From positions 1 to 10,962 of the forward strand of contig QMRV01000064.1 in assembly GCA_003649445.1 (NCBI GenBank): a DNA stretch of 10,962 bases, read 5' to 3'. Below the pieces are notes generated by a model, which had not been told where the DNA came from, ran no database searches, and saw nothing but the letters and a program-made list of their open reading frames with translations. Below are positions 1 to 7,127 of the stretch, in pieces. Every line of letters starts with the position of its first letter. Within the stretch, counting starts at the first letter, position 1. Origin of the DNA: Thermoprotei archaeon. GTDB taxonomy: Archaea > Thermoproteota > Thermoprotei > Thermofilales > B15-G2. The translations under genes were made by a program, and so were the position numbers.

Positions 1-1107
1 ATCAGTTAAAGTCTTCGCTATAGGTGAAAGCTCCTTAATATCCTTCAACCCTTCTTCAGTATAAATCTTGACATTAGCTTCCTCTAGCACCGGGTTTTCC
101 GGAATATCTAAGGCCACGTAGCCTACATGCACTCCGGCTTTCTCAGCTATACTTTCCTCAAGCTTTTGCTTCTCTAAAACATTTTCTTTGAGAAAAACAA
201 ACTCCAGTATCGTGTCCACTGAAAGAATATCTCCTCTAAGCTGATAAGCCATTTTAAACAATTTTCTTCTTCTAATTCTCTCTGCAATTTCTCGACAATA
301 GCTTACTCTCGAGTCTCGGAGCTTTATAAGAAGCTCTTCATCAGTAAGCCTAAACAATTCATCAAAAGAAATAACTCCTTCTTCTAATGCCCTACGCACT
401 CCTTTGACTAACATACAAGTAGCGGCTCTCGAGGTTTTGTGACCGTATACGACAGTAAACATTGTATGCCTGGCAAAAAGAACTGTTACTGCAGGGTAAA
501 GTCCCTTCTCACTTACAGCTAAAGTATCATTTACTACAGTAAATTCTCTCAGTATGCGGGAATCTATTACACCGTATGCTACACCACAGTAATATGCGTC
601 GCGCTGAAGATAGTCGAGTCTATCGGCGTCTAAGTCGCTTTTAACTATTTGCGATAAAGGCCCTTCTTTACCCTTAATGATATCAACGACATCTTTTACT
701 CGAAGACCATAATCTCCCAAAATATCTTTAAGCTCAGTTCCGTTAATGATTCTCTCCGACATTTCTTCATGAGAAACTCCCTCTTCTTTAACGACTTCCT
801 CTAGTACATGGGAAAAAGCTGTATGCGCAATATCATGGAGCAGGGCTGCTGCCTTCAGTTTATTAAAGTCTTCTTCGGAGAAAATGCTTTCCCTAGAATT
901 TACTGTAGTAAATATTTCCTCGGCCAAGTAGCGTACACCGATAGAATGTTCAAACCTTGTGTGAGTAGCTCCAGGAAAAACTAAGTGAACTAAGCCTAGC
1001 TGCTTTATTCCTCGTAATCTCTGGAAGGGCTCAGAGTCTATTATAGCTAAATCTAACTCATCTAGTTCTATATTTCCGTGAACAGGGTCTCTAATTACTT
1101 TCTTCAT
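1..1107 (-). CDS. HD-domain phosphohydrolase, SAMHD1/dNTPase-like (partial, C-terminus beyond left edge)
   Basis: The reading frame is open from an ATG at 1107 to the window edge, giving 369 residues without a stop. It opens with the family hallmark DPVHGNIELD (residues 7-16) and FQRLRGIKQLG (28-38), then RFEHSIGV (51-58), LLHDIAH (89-95) and SDLDADRLDYLQRD (157-170). Together these supply the metal-binding H54, H91-D92 and D160 of HD phosphohydrolases of the COG1078/SAMHD1 type. Family members hydrolyse dNTPs or other nucleotides in the cytoplasm, but the substrate here is not readable from sequence. The ATG overlaps the TGA stop of the AMP phosphorylase (ATGA, 1104-1107), and I see no strong Shine-Dalgarno before it, so translation is probably coupled. 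This points to a shared role in nucleotide breakdown (inference). No catalytic residue in the visible part looks missing. Confidence 0.9.
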   Translation of the reverse strand, partial: MKKVIRDPVHGNIELDELDLAIIDSEPFQRLRGIKQLGLVHLVFPGATHTRFEHSIGVRYLAEEIFTTVNSRESIFSEEDFNKLKAAALLHDIAHTAFSHVLEEVVKEEGVSHEEMSERIINGTELKDILGDYGLRVKDVVDIIKGKEGPLSQIVKSDLDADRLDYLQRDAYYCGVAYGVIDSRILREFTVVNDTLAVSEKGLYPAVTVLFARHTMFTVVYGHKTSRAATCMLVKGVRRALEEGVISFDELFRLTDEELLIKLRDSRVSYCREIAERIRRRKLFKMAYQLRGDILSVDTILEFVFLKENVLEKQKLEESIAEKAGVHVGYVALDIPENPVLEEANVKIYTEEGLKDIKELSPIAKTLTD

Positions 1108-2612
1108 GGAATAGTCTTCAGCAGCATTCCTTCTAGAGTAACAGGCTTAAGTTTAAGCGCCAGATTATATGCCTCCGTTAACTTCGATTCTCTCTCAGCG
1201 TAAATCTCTATGAGAGGATCCCCTTTCTTAACTTTATGGCCTGCTTTAACGAATATTGCTACACCCGCTCCTTTGTCTATTGGGGCTCCAGCGGCTCTAG
1301 CTATCAAAGTAATAGCTGTATTGTCTACATGAGTCACATAGCTGTCGACAGGAGACTCTATTCTAATTCTCTTACCGCCTACTGGAATATCTTCAGGCTT
1401 TATATTCGGGTCGCCTCCCTGTACTTCAATTATCTGCTTCATTTTCTCCCATGCCTTACCTGACCTAAATATCTCCTTAGCTAAGTCATATCCTTTACCT
1501 TTTGCTTCAAGACCAGCCATCTCGAATATTAAGCCTGCTAGCGAAAGTGCTTTATCAATAACGCTCATAGCACCACGCTTGTTTTGCAAAGCCTCTATAG
1601 CTTCTCTGGCCTCGAGAGCCGGGCCTGCGCTGTAACCAATAGGCTGGCCTCCGTAAGTGATAGCACATCTAAGCGTTATGTTCAGTTTCTCGCTTACATC
1701 AAGAAATAGTCTAGCCAGCTTCTCAGAATACTCTCTTGTAGGAGCTTTTGTACCCTTGCCCGTGGGAATATCTATTACTAGGTACTTGACTCCCATGGCC
1801 ACTTTTTTCGCCAAAATACTTGCTATCATCTGAGACGGAGGATCTATTTGAAGAGGATGCTCTACTTTTATGAAAATGTCATCGGCCGGCGCCAATCCGA
1901 GAATCCCACCCCAGCATATCAGTCCCCTAGCTTTTAGAGCCATTTCCCTTATTTCATCTGCTTTAAAACTAACGTTCGCTAGAACCTCCATAGTATCAGC
2001 GGTGCCTGCTGGGCTTGTTATAGCTCTGCTACTGGTCTTTGGAATAAGTAGTCCTGTAGCAGCGACAACAGGTACTTCTATTAAAGCAACTTTAGAATTT
2101 CCTGGTACACCGCCTATGCTATGAATGTCGTATACTGTTTCTTCAAACTCTATCCTGACCCCTGTTTCGACCATAGCCTCTATCATATAAACTATTTCGT
2201 CTATACTCATTCCATGAAAGTACTCTGCTAACAGAAAAGCAGCGATTTCTAGTTCGCTTAACTCTCCTGAAACAACATCTCTGATAATATAGTATATTTC
2301 GTCTCTTGTTAACTTATTTCCCTTAAGCTTTTTCCGTATAAACTGCCAGGAAGCAGGATGAGGTGCGAGTACGACTTTTACCTCATCTCCTTCTTTTACT
2401 CCAAGACTTTCTCCAACTTCCTTTAAAACACCTATTTCTCCTTCATTAATAAATGTCCTAGTAATACTAACCGACGCTGTAATAGATTTTCCCGACTCAC
2501 TAACTACTTTAACTCTGTCATAAGGCTTTAAACCAAGCCTAATAGCATCCTTCTCATTAAATATTACAATTTTTGAGCCTCCAAGAGAAATATCTATCCT
2601 TTTTACCTTCAC
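1104..2612 (-). CDS. deoA: AMP phosphorylase (archaeal thymidine-phosphorylase family)
   Basis: This 502-residue protein matches the length and layout of archaeal AMP phosphorylase. It has an extra N-terminal domain of about 85 residues, a helical domain, the nucleoside-phosphorylase alpha/beta domain and a C-terminal PYNP-like domain (about 400-495). Visible motifs are HSIGGVPGNSK (164-174) and the family signature KTSSRAITSPAGTADTME (192-209), which forms the phosphate/nucleotide site. The known family reaction is NMP + phosphate to free base + ribose-1,5-bisphosphate. In archaea this feeds R15P isomerase and form III RuBisCO; neither gene is in the window. The GTG start at 2612 is chosen because an in-frame TAA lies four codons upstream with no other start between. 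A TATA box 19-28 bases upstream implies a leaderless mRNA. The HD phosphohydrolase gene follows with a 4-base overlap. Confidence 0.95.
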   Translation of the reverse strand: MKVKRIDISLGGSKIVIFNEKDAIRLGLKPYDRVKVVSESGKSITASVSITRTFINEGEIGVLKEVGESLGVKEGDEVKVVLAPHPASWQFIRKKLKGNKLTRDEIYYIIRDVVSGELSELEIAAFLLAEYFHGMSIDEIVYMIEAMVETGVRIEFEETVYDIHSIGGVPGNSKVALIEVPVVAATGLLIPKTSSRAITSPAGTADTMEVLANVSFKADEIREMALKARGLICWGGILGLAPADDIFIKVEHPLQIDPPSQMIASILAKKVAMGVKYLVIDIPTGKGTKAPTREYSEKLARLFLDVSEKLNITLRCAITYGGQPIGYSAGPALEAREAIEALQNKRGAMSVIDKALSLAGLIFEMAGLEAKGKGYDLAKEIFRSGKAWEKMKQIIEVQGGDPNIKPEDIPVGGKRIRIESPVDSYVTHVDNTAITLIARAAGAPIDKGAGVAIFVKAGHKVKKGDPLIEIYAERESKLTEAYNLALKLKPVTLEGMLLKTIP

Positions 2613-2629
2613 AGAGTTTATTTACTCCG

Positions 2630-2639
2630 GTATATAATA
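2630..2639 (+). promoter_or_regulatory. TATA box for the small protein gene
   Basis: GTATATAATA on the plus strand lies about 55 bases before the ATG at 2690. Initiation about 26 bases downstream would give a 5' UTR of roughly 30 bases that still contains the GGGAG ribosome-binding site. It occupies the same bases as the divergent AMP phosphorylase TATA box. TTATAAC at 2649-2655 is an alternative, but it would start transcription too close to the ribosome-binding site. Confidence 0.45.
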
Positions 2640-2640
2640 A
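2631..2640 (-). promoter_or_regulatory. TATA box for AMP phosphorylase operon
   Basis: On the minus strand the sequence reads TTATTATATA, preceded by AAGC as a plausible BRE. Its centre is about 23 bases upstream of the GTG start, so the transcript would begin at or next to the start codon. Confidence 0.6.
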
Positions 2641-2679
2641 GCTTACTGTTATAACTCCGATGCAATTTACCTAAAGAAA

Positions 2680-2684
2680 GGGAG
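2680..2684 (+). promoter_or_regulatory. Shine-Dalgarno site of small protein gene
   Basis: GGGAG lies 5 bases before the ATG at 2690. It fits the archaeal anti-SD and fixes this start; an in-frame TAA at 2672 rules out a longer protein. Confidence 0.65.
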
Positions 2685-2689
2685 AAAAT

Positions 2690-2983
2690 ATGCCCTCAGT
2701 TTCACGTATATACATTAAGATTAAGGGCGATGGAGGCTACTGGTATCAAACCGTAAGAGACTGGATACTTTACATCAAAGATCTCTTGGAAGAAGAGTAT
2801 AGTATTGAAGTAAGTTTAATTGAAGATAAAAGTAGAGACGATATGCCTGAAGTCTATATAAACGATAAATTCGTTTTTAAAGGAGTTCCGGGAGAAGAAG
2901 GATATTTAATAGAGTTACTCAAAAAAGAATTAGACAACATGTTTAGTCGAGGGGTCCGCAAAGACCAATTAGGCCATCAATAA
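2690..2983 (+). CDS. small conserved-type protein, probable cysteine-free thioredoxin-like fold
   Basis: I do not recognise a named family for this 97-residue protein. The inferred element order is strand (5-12), long amphipathic helix (17-36), strand (39-44), strand (54-58), strand (61-65) and helix (69-86), which is the order of a glutaredoxin/thioredoxin fold. MP53EVYIND sits where such proteins carry the cis-proline loop. There is no cysteine anywhere, and GYWYQTVRDW fills the place of the CxxC active site, so it cannot be a redox enzyme; a binding or scaffold role is more likely (inference). It has no signal peptide or membrane segment, so it should be cytosolic. A good ribosome-binding site and its own promoter support expression. 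It is divergent from the AMP phosphorylase gene and convergent with the MBL gene. Fold assignment is tentative. Confidence 0.75.
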   Translation: MPSVSRIYIKIKGDGGYWYQTVRDWILYIKDLLEEEYSIEVSLIEDKSRDDMPEVYINDKFVFKGVPGEEGYLIELLKKELDNMFSRGVRKDQLGHQ

Positions 2984-3038
2984 GCCCCTGACGTGCAGTC
3001 TTCATCCCCTAGTTACTTAGAGCTAAGAAGTATTTAGA

Positions 3039-3683
3039 TTATTCTGGCGACAACACCCATATTGTTACGGGCTCCGGGAGATTTTCTTTTGTTACCTCTA
3101 CTTCATTAGGCTTTTCCTCTACTTTCTCGAATTTCGATGCAAACTTATCTACTTCAGATAAAGGTAACTCTAGTCCGGGAATCTTGTAATGCATTGGCAT
3201 CACTAATTTTGGTGAAAGCTTATTTACGATTTCTGCTGCTTCTTTCGCTCCGATAGTATAGGTTCCTCCGACAGGTATGAAGAGAACGTCTACTTCACCT
3301 AGCTCTTTTATTTCGCTTTCATTGAGAACATGGCCTAAGTCTCCTAGGTGAGCAAATCTTATACCATCTACTATAAACAGGTATACCGTATTTTCTCCTC
3401 TCTGTCTTCCTTCAAATTTATCGTGATAAGTTTTTATTCCTTTTACATAAACTCCTTTTACTGTTTTTTCTCCTCTAAGCATTACTAAGATCTCGGAATC
3501 TGGCTTAGCTACTATACTTACCGCATTGTGGTCGAAGTGATCGTGCGTTACTAGAATTACGTCTCCTTTACATGACGGGGGAGCTATACCAAGCGATGCT
3601 CCGTCATGAGGATCTATTACTACGGTTACACTACTACCTCTTATTTCAAAACAAGCGTGTCTATGCCATTTAACGATTACCAT
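3039..3683 (-). CDS. metallo-beta-lactamase-fold hydrolase (UPF0173 / UlaG-like)
   Basis: This 214-residue protein has the length of the single-domain UPF0173 metal-dependent hydrolases. Metal-binding motifs are all present: THDHFDH (46-52; H47, H49, D51, H52), H87, AHLGDLGH (111-118; H112 and D115) and MPMHY with H165. The N-terminal IDPHDG (23-28) and VILVTHDHFDHN strand-loop are typical of the fold. These enzymes bind two metal ions, usually zinc, and hydrolyse phosphoester, lactone or similar bonds; the physiological substrate of this subgroup is not established. No signal sequence is seen, so it is cytosolic. The ATG at 3683 has a TATA box 20-29 bases upstream, which fits a leaderless mRNA. 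It is divergent from the NurA-family gene and shares a symmetric control region with it. Confidence 0.9.
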   Translation of the reverse strand: MVIVKWHRHACFEIRGSSVTVVIDPHDGASLGIAPPSCKGDVILVTHDHFDHNAVSIVAKPDSEILVMLRGEKTVKGVYVKGIKTYHDKFEGRQRGENTVYLFIVDGIRFAHLGDLGHVLNESEIKELGEVDVLFIPVGGTYTIGAKEAAEIVNKLSPKLVMPMHYKIPGLELPLSEVDKFASKFEKVEEKPNEVEVTKENLPEPVTIWVLSPE

Positions 3684-3702
3684 GATTTAGTATTCGTATC
3701 TT

Positions 3703-3715
3703 AGTATATAACTTT
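3703..3715 (-). promoter_or_regulatory. BRE/TATA of MBL-fold hydrolase gene
   Basis: The minus strand reads AAAGTTATATACT, centred about 25 bases from the ATG at 3683, so the mRNA is likely leaderless. Confidence 0.65.
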
Positions 3716-3728
3716 CACTTAACAAGTG

Positions 3729-3740
3729 ATAGTTATATCT
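3729..3740 (+). promoter_or_regulatory. BRE/TATA of NurA-family gene
   Basis: The plus strand reads ATAGTTATATCT, centred about 29 bases before the GTG at 3764. It is the mirror image of the divergent promoter. Confidence 0.65.
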
Positions 3741-3763
3741 CTTGGCCTAGCTACTATCTTTTA

Positions 3764-4951
3764 GTGTTAGATCAAATTAAGTTCATTAAAGAGCTCAGAC
3801 ATAAGGCTCGCTTTATTTCGAGTAAGGATATAGGATATCCTCGAAGTTTAAAAACTCTCTTAGACATTATTAGCTCGCCTCTTCCTGAAATAGAGGAGTT
3901 GCAAGTAATTTTAAGTGAAGACACATCGCCTTTAGCTATTCCAACAGATGAATGGGGGTTCTGGAATATTCCTCCACCTGTTCCATTTGACACAAAATAT
4001 CAGCCTTTAAGTGAAGTAAATCCAGAATTTCTCAAAGAAGCATGCAGTGATTCAACTGCAGTCGCAGTTGATAGTAGCTGGATTGAACCTGACCCCCACA
4101 TTGATCCGCCTTTTGCTTTACTCAATATAGGCTCTTTTTATGTCTCATACGAAAAAGGAGAATACATAGAGGATAGTATACCTATACTTAGAATAGGCAA
4201 TGAAGTTTATGTAGAAAAGAGAGGAGTAAAATACTTAATGACTTCTGCTGATATAGACGCTTGGTCTTTCAGCGAAGAGTGTAAAATAGCAAAGTCCTAC
4301 GCCTCTGATACAGCGACTCTAGTTCTATTTGATAGATCTTTCTCTTTAAGTTATCTCGGCTCAAGGTCTAGAGATGATCGAGAATACATGCTGTCTCTAG
4401 TAGAAGATGAATTTAGCAAAATGAGGCCCCTTAAACTAGTGCCTATAGCAGTATATTTCACTAGATCAAGGTCTATTGTAAACACTCTAACTAGAGTATA
4501 CTGCAGCCGAGTAAAATCGTGCTCCTCGTGCATACTTAAGTTATGCAAAAGCGTAGTTGAGGATAAAACACTTATGTCGTTTGTACTAAGGCCCGGCGCG
4601 CGCTCATCAATATTTATTGAACACAATAAAGTGCTTAAGAAGAGTATTCTTGAAAAGAAAATAGCCTTTTTCTACTTAAATACAGGTTACAGTATACTCA
4701 GAGTAGAGTTCCCCACATGGGTTTCTAAGGATAAAAACCTTGTTCAAAAAATACATCGATTTATTTTGGCTCAGGCCCTCATGTGTAAGGGCTATCCTTA
4801 TTTAATGATCCGCGCTCATGAGAAAGCCGTTCTTAGACCTGAAGAAAGAGAATTCGTGAGAGAGAAAATTCTATCAATAGTTTCTAGAGAAAGTGGAGTG
4901 AAGCTCTCTTTCTCGAGTAAAGCTTTAGCTAAGAAGAGAAGCATTGTTTAG
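3764..4951 (+). CDS. NurA-domain nuclease family protein with a cysteine cluster
   Basis: The 395-residue protein carries NurA-domain landmarks: AVAVDSSW (99-106; D103 as the first metal ligand), VLFDRSFS (187-194; D190) and, near the C-terminus, GYPYLMIRAHEKAVL (343-357; Y345, H352). In archaea NurA is a 5'-3' single- and double-strand DNA nuclease that works with the HerA helicase, Mre11 and Rad50 in end resection. None of those genes is in the window, so this may be a stand-alone paralogue (inference). C247, C253, C256 and C261 lie within 15 residues and could bind zinc or an iron-sulfur cluster; I do not recall this in well-studied NurA proteins. The GTG start is chosen because a TATA box lies about 29 bases upstream. 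The N-terminal 90 residues are not recognisable. Confidence 0.8.
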   Translation: MLDQIKFIKELRHKARFISSKDIGYPRSLKTLLDIISSPLPEIEELQVILSEDTSPLAIPTDEWGFWNIPPPVPFDTKYQPLSEVNPEFLKEACSDSTAVAVDSSWIEPDPHIDPPFALLNIGSFYVSYEKGEYIEDSIPILRIGNEVYVEKRGVKYLMTSADIDAWSFSEECKIAKSYASDTATLVLFDRSFSLSYLGSRSRDDREYMLSLVEDEFSKMRPLKLVPIAVYFTRSRSIVNTLTRVYCSRVKSCSSCILKLCKSVVEDKTLMSFVLRPGARSSIFIEHNKVLKKSILEKKIAFFYLNTGYSILRVEFPTWVSKDKNLVQKIHRFILAQALMCKGYPYLMIRAHEKAVLRPEEREFVREKILSIVSRESGVKLSFSSKALAKKRSIV

Positions 4952-4956
4952 TCTAT

Positions 4957-4968
4957 AGTTTTTTATTT
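4957..4968 (+). promoter_or_regulatory. probable TATA box of sulfatase-fold gene
   Basis: AGTTTTTTATTT lies about 27-38 bases before the ATG at 4995. It is a weak TATA-like match, and read-through from the NurA-family gene is also possible. Confidence 0.35.
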
Positions 4969-4994
4969 GCTGAAATCTCGTTTACTTAGGGGGC

Positions 4995-6290
4995 ATGGAA
5001 AAATATAATTTTATCATAATAGGCATAGATACTTTAAGAGCCGATCATCTTTCCTGCTATGGATACGTTAGAAAAACAAGCCCGAATATAGATAAAATAG
5101 CTGAAGAAAGTATTGTCTTTAAATGGGCCTTTGCTAACGGTATACCTACTCACCCGGCTTGGACTACTATTCTCACGGGAGTACATCCACTAGGCCACGG
5201 CATAGTTACTCATATGGGTTCAGCACAGTTAAGCGAAGATATTCCTATGGTTCAAGAAGTTTTGAGAAAAGAAGGCTACGTGACAGGTGCTGTAGACAAC
5301 ATGTTCTTGAAGTATGGCGACTTCTACAAGTGGTTTACAAGAGGATTTCACATATACAGTCATCCAGGAGGCATACCTGCTCCCGAAGCAGGCCTGAAAG
5401 TTCAAGCAGATGATGTTACAGAATACTCAATTAAAGTTCTCAAGGAACTACTAGATAGAAGAAAACCTTTCTTCATGTTTATCCACTACTGGGACCCGCA
5501 CTCTCCTTATAGGCCGCCTAAACCATATAACAAAGTTTTCTGGCAAAAAGAGCCTCCTGAAGACGAGAAGCTCCTTGACTACGCTATATCGCAGTACGAC
5601 GGCGAAATACGGTACGTAGATGATAAGATAGGTGAGTTAATAGATTTTCTTCGAGAAAAAGACCTTCTAGAGTCCACGGTTCTTTTCATAACCTCAGATC
5701 ACGGCGAAAATCTTCAAGAACATGGAGACTATATGGGACATAAGGGTCTCTATGATAATGTTACAAGAGTTCCTTTAATCATGAGGCTTCCTAATGGAGA
5801 GAAGGATGTACGTGAAGACCTAGTTCAGCACGTCGACATAGCGTATACTATATACGAGTTAGCTGGTGTGAAGCCTCCAATAAAAATTGATGGAAAATCT
5901 CTTGTAGACGCCTGTGATGAAGAGAGACCTGTAGTACTACTTGAAAATACTCAGCAAAAAGCAATAGGCCTCAGGATAAGAGACTGGAAGCTAATAGTGT
6001 ATTTAGAGAAAACTCCCGACGGAATTCCGAAAGACTACATGCAGCTATTTAAGTTAAAGAAAGATCCAGGTGAACGGACGAACCTAGCTTACCATGAGGT
6101 CGAAAAAACTAAAGAACTTAAAGAAAAACTAGATAATATTTCTAAAGCACTACTCAGAGGGGAGAAAAATCCTCTTCTTGAGCAAGCACCTACTATGAGA
6201 AAAATTAAGTTCTATTCTCAGGCAAAGAGCTTAATCGAGCTATATGGTTTAATAATTAGGCAGGAAGAAGAGGAGAAGAGAGTGAAGTAG
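4995..6290 (+). CDS. sulfatase-fold (alkaline phosphatase superfamily) hydrolase with Thr nucleophile position
   Basis: The 431-residue protein starts with the family's first metal site, IIGIDTLRADHLSCYGY (8-24; D12), and continues with RKTSPNIDKIAE (26-37), H164/D167/H169, SDHGE (234-238; D235, H236) and MGHKGLYDNVTRVPL (247-261). True sulfatases have a C/S-x-P-x-R site whose first residue becomes formylglycine. Here it is T52-H-P54-A-W56, so formylglycine cannot form and Thr52 would be the nucleophile, as in phosphodiesterase-type members. A phosphoester substrate is therefore more likely than a sulfate ester (inference). No signal peptide or membrane helix is visible, so it is cytosolic. 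A charged helical tail (about 365-431) ends in a Glu/Lys-rich run. GGGGG lies one base before the ATG, too close for a normal ribosome-binding site. The phosphatase gene follows after 38 bases. Confidence 0.88.
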   Translation: MEKYNFIIIGIDTLRADHLSCYGYVRKTSPNIDKIAEESIVFKWAFANGIPTHPAWTTILTGVHPLGHGIVTHMGSAQLSEDIPMVQEVLRKEGYVTGAVDNMFLKYGDFYKWFTRGFHIYSHPGGIPAPEAGLKVQADDVTEYSIKVLKELLDRRKPFFMFIHYWDPHSPYRPPKPYNKVFWQKEPPEDEKLLDYAISQYDGEIRYVDDKIGELIDFLREKDLLESTVLFITSDHGENLQEHGDYMGHKGLYDNVTRVPLIMRLPNGEKDVREDLVQHVDIAYTIYELAGVKPPIKIDGKSLVDACDEERPVVLLENTQQKAIGLRIRDWKLIVYLEKTPDGIPKDYMQLFKLKKDPGERTNLAYHEVEKTKELKEKLDNISKALLRGEKNPLLEQAPTMRKIKFYSQAKSLIELYGLIIRQEEEEKRVK

Positions 6291-6293
6291 AGC

Positions 6294-6305
6294 AATATAC
6301 TTAAA
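6294..6305 (+). promoter_or_regulatory. TATA box of IMPase-family gene
   Basis: AATATACTTAAA is centred about 29 bases before the ATG at 6329, which fits a near-leaderless transcript for the phosphatase-creatininase pair. Confidence 0.5.
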
Positions 6306-6328
6306 ACACGATTTCTGTAATTCATTTC

Positions 6329-7123
6329 ATGAGTCTCTTAAATGACTTAAAAAACATAGCAAATCAGGCTGCTGAAAAGGCATTAAAAATGTTCTCAAGC
6401 AAAGAATCGTGGAGAATAGTAGGCAAACATGGAAGAGACGATACGCGTTTAGTCGATAAAACTGTAGAAGACTTTATTGTGAACATCATTTTTGAAAAAT
6501 ACGACGCAGTTGTTATTACAGAAGAAAGAGGAATTATTAAGAGGACAGATAATCCGCAATATATTTTTGTAGTTGACCCGCTTGACGGCTCATACAACTT
6601 TATCAAAGGAATTCCATTCACGTCTATATCTATTGCCGTAGCAGAGTACTCTGAGAATCCTCGCTCAAAAAACGTATTTGTCGGAGTAGTCAAGGACGTC
6701 TTCCGCGGAGATATTTTCTGTGCAGAAAAGGGTCAAGGAGTATACGTTAACGAAAAACCATTAGAGCCAAGAGAAGTGCCTAAAGCTCTAATGATATCAG
6801 GTTATTTCAATGAAAATTCTGTAGAGCCCTTCATGAAAGTATACTATGGACTAGGACTGCCTAAAGTAAGGACTTTAGGTTCTGCTGCACTAGAGCTATG
6901 CTATACTAGTTTAGGAACTTTTGACGCATTTGTCGACGTTAGAGGCTTTCTCAGAGTGGTCGATATTTCTGCAGGAGTCTTCATCGTTAGAGAAGCAGGA
7001 GGATATGTTGTGGACTTAAATGGTAACGATCTTGACTATAGTCTTTACGAGAGAAATGGAATAGCGCTAATTGCCTCTCTGAAAAAAGAGCTTATAGATA
7101 AGGCTATTTCTGCTCTCAAGTGA
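6329..7123 (+). CDS. inositol monophosphatase-family phosphatase
   Basis: This 264-residue protein has the usual archaeal IMPase/FBPase length and all metal-site motifs: DDTRLVDKTVE (37-47), ITEERG (63-68; E65 or E66), VVDPLDGSYNF (81-91; D83, D86) and VVDISAG (210-216; D212), followed by REAGGYVVD. It should be a Mg2+-dependent, Li+-sensitive cytosolic phosphatase. Archaeal homologues often hydrolyse both inositol-1-phosphate and fructose-1,6-bisphosphate, but the substrate cannot be decided from these motifs. The ATG start is supported by the TATA box about 29 bases upstream and by the first helix beginning at residue 5. The creatininase-family gene starts 4 bases after its stop, so the two form an operon. 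Confidence 0.92.
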   Translation: MSLLNDLKNIANQAAEKALKMFSSKESWRIVGKHGRDDTRLVDKTVEDFIVNIIFEKYDAVVITEERGIIKRTDNPQYIFVVDPLDGSYNFIKGIPFTSISIAVAEYSENPRSKNVFVGVVKDVFRGDIFCAEKGQGVYVNEKPLEPREVPKALMISGYFNENSVEPFMKVYYGLGLPKVRTLGSAALELCYTSLGTFDAFVDVRGFLRVVDISAGVFIVREAGGYVVDLNGNDLDYSLYERNGIALIASLKKELIDKAISALK

Positions 7124-7127
7124 AATA

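Larger units (their letters stand above)
3703..3740. repeat. inverted repeat forming a mirrored divergent promoter
   Basis: The minus strand from 3720 to 3703 reads AAGTGAAAGTTATATACT and the plus strand from 3724 to 3740 reads AAGTGATAGTTATATCT. The arms are nearly identical, with one substitution and one extra base, and are separated by AAC. The core CACTT-AAC-AAGTG (3716-3728) is a perfect 5-base inverted repeat. Each arm carries the TATA box of one flanking gene. Confidence 0.8.

Noticed and set aside
1870..2124. Plus-strand open frame inside the AMP phosphorylase gene
   Set aside because: It lies fully antisense to a well-conserved gene whose signature motif occupies the same bases.
2984..3038. 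Possible second C/D box RNA between the convergent small protein and MBL genes
   Set aside because: GGGATGAAG and CTGAC lie near each other but on inconsistent strands and in the wrong order, and no proper C box (RTGATGA) is present.
4351..4626. Minus-strand open frame inside the NurA-family gene
   Set aside because: It is a shadow of the coding strand with no promoter or recognisable motif; the same applies to 3772-3993 and 6364-6693 in their host genes.
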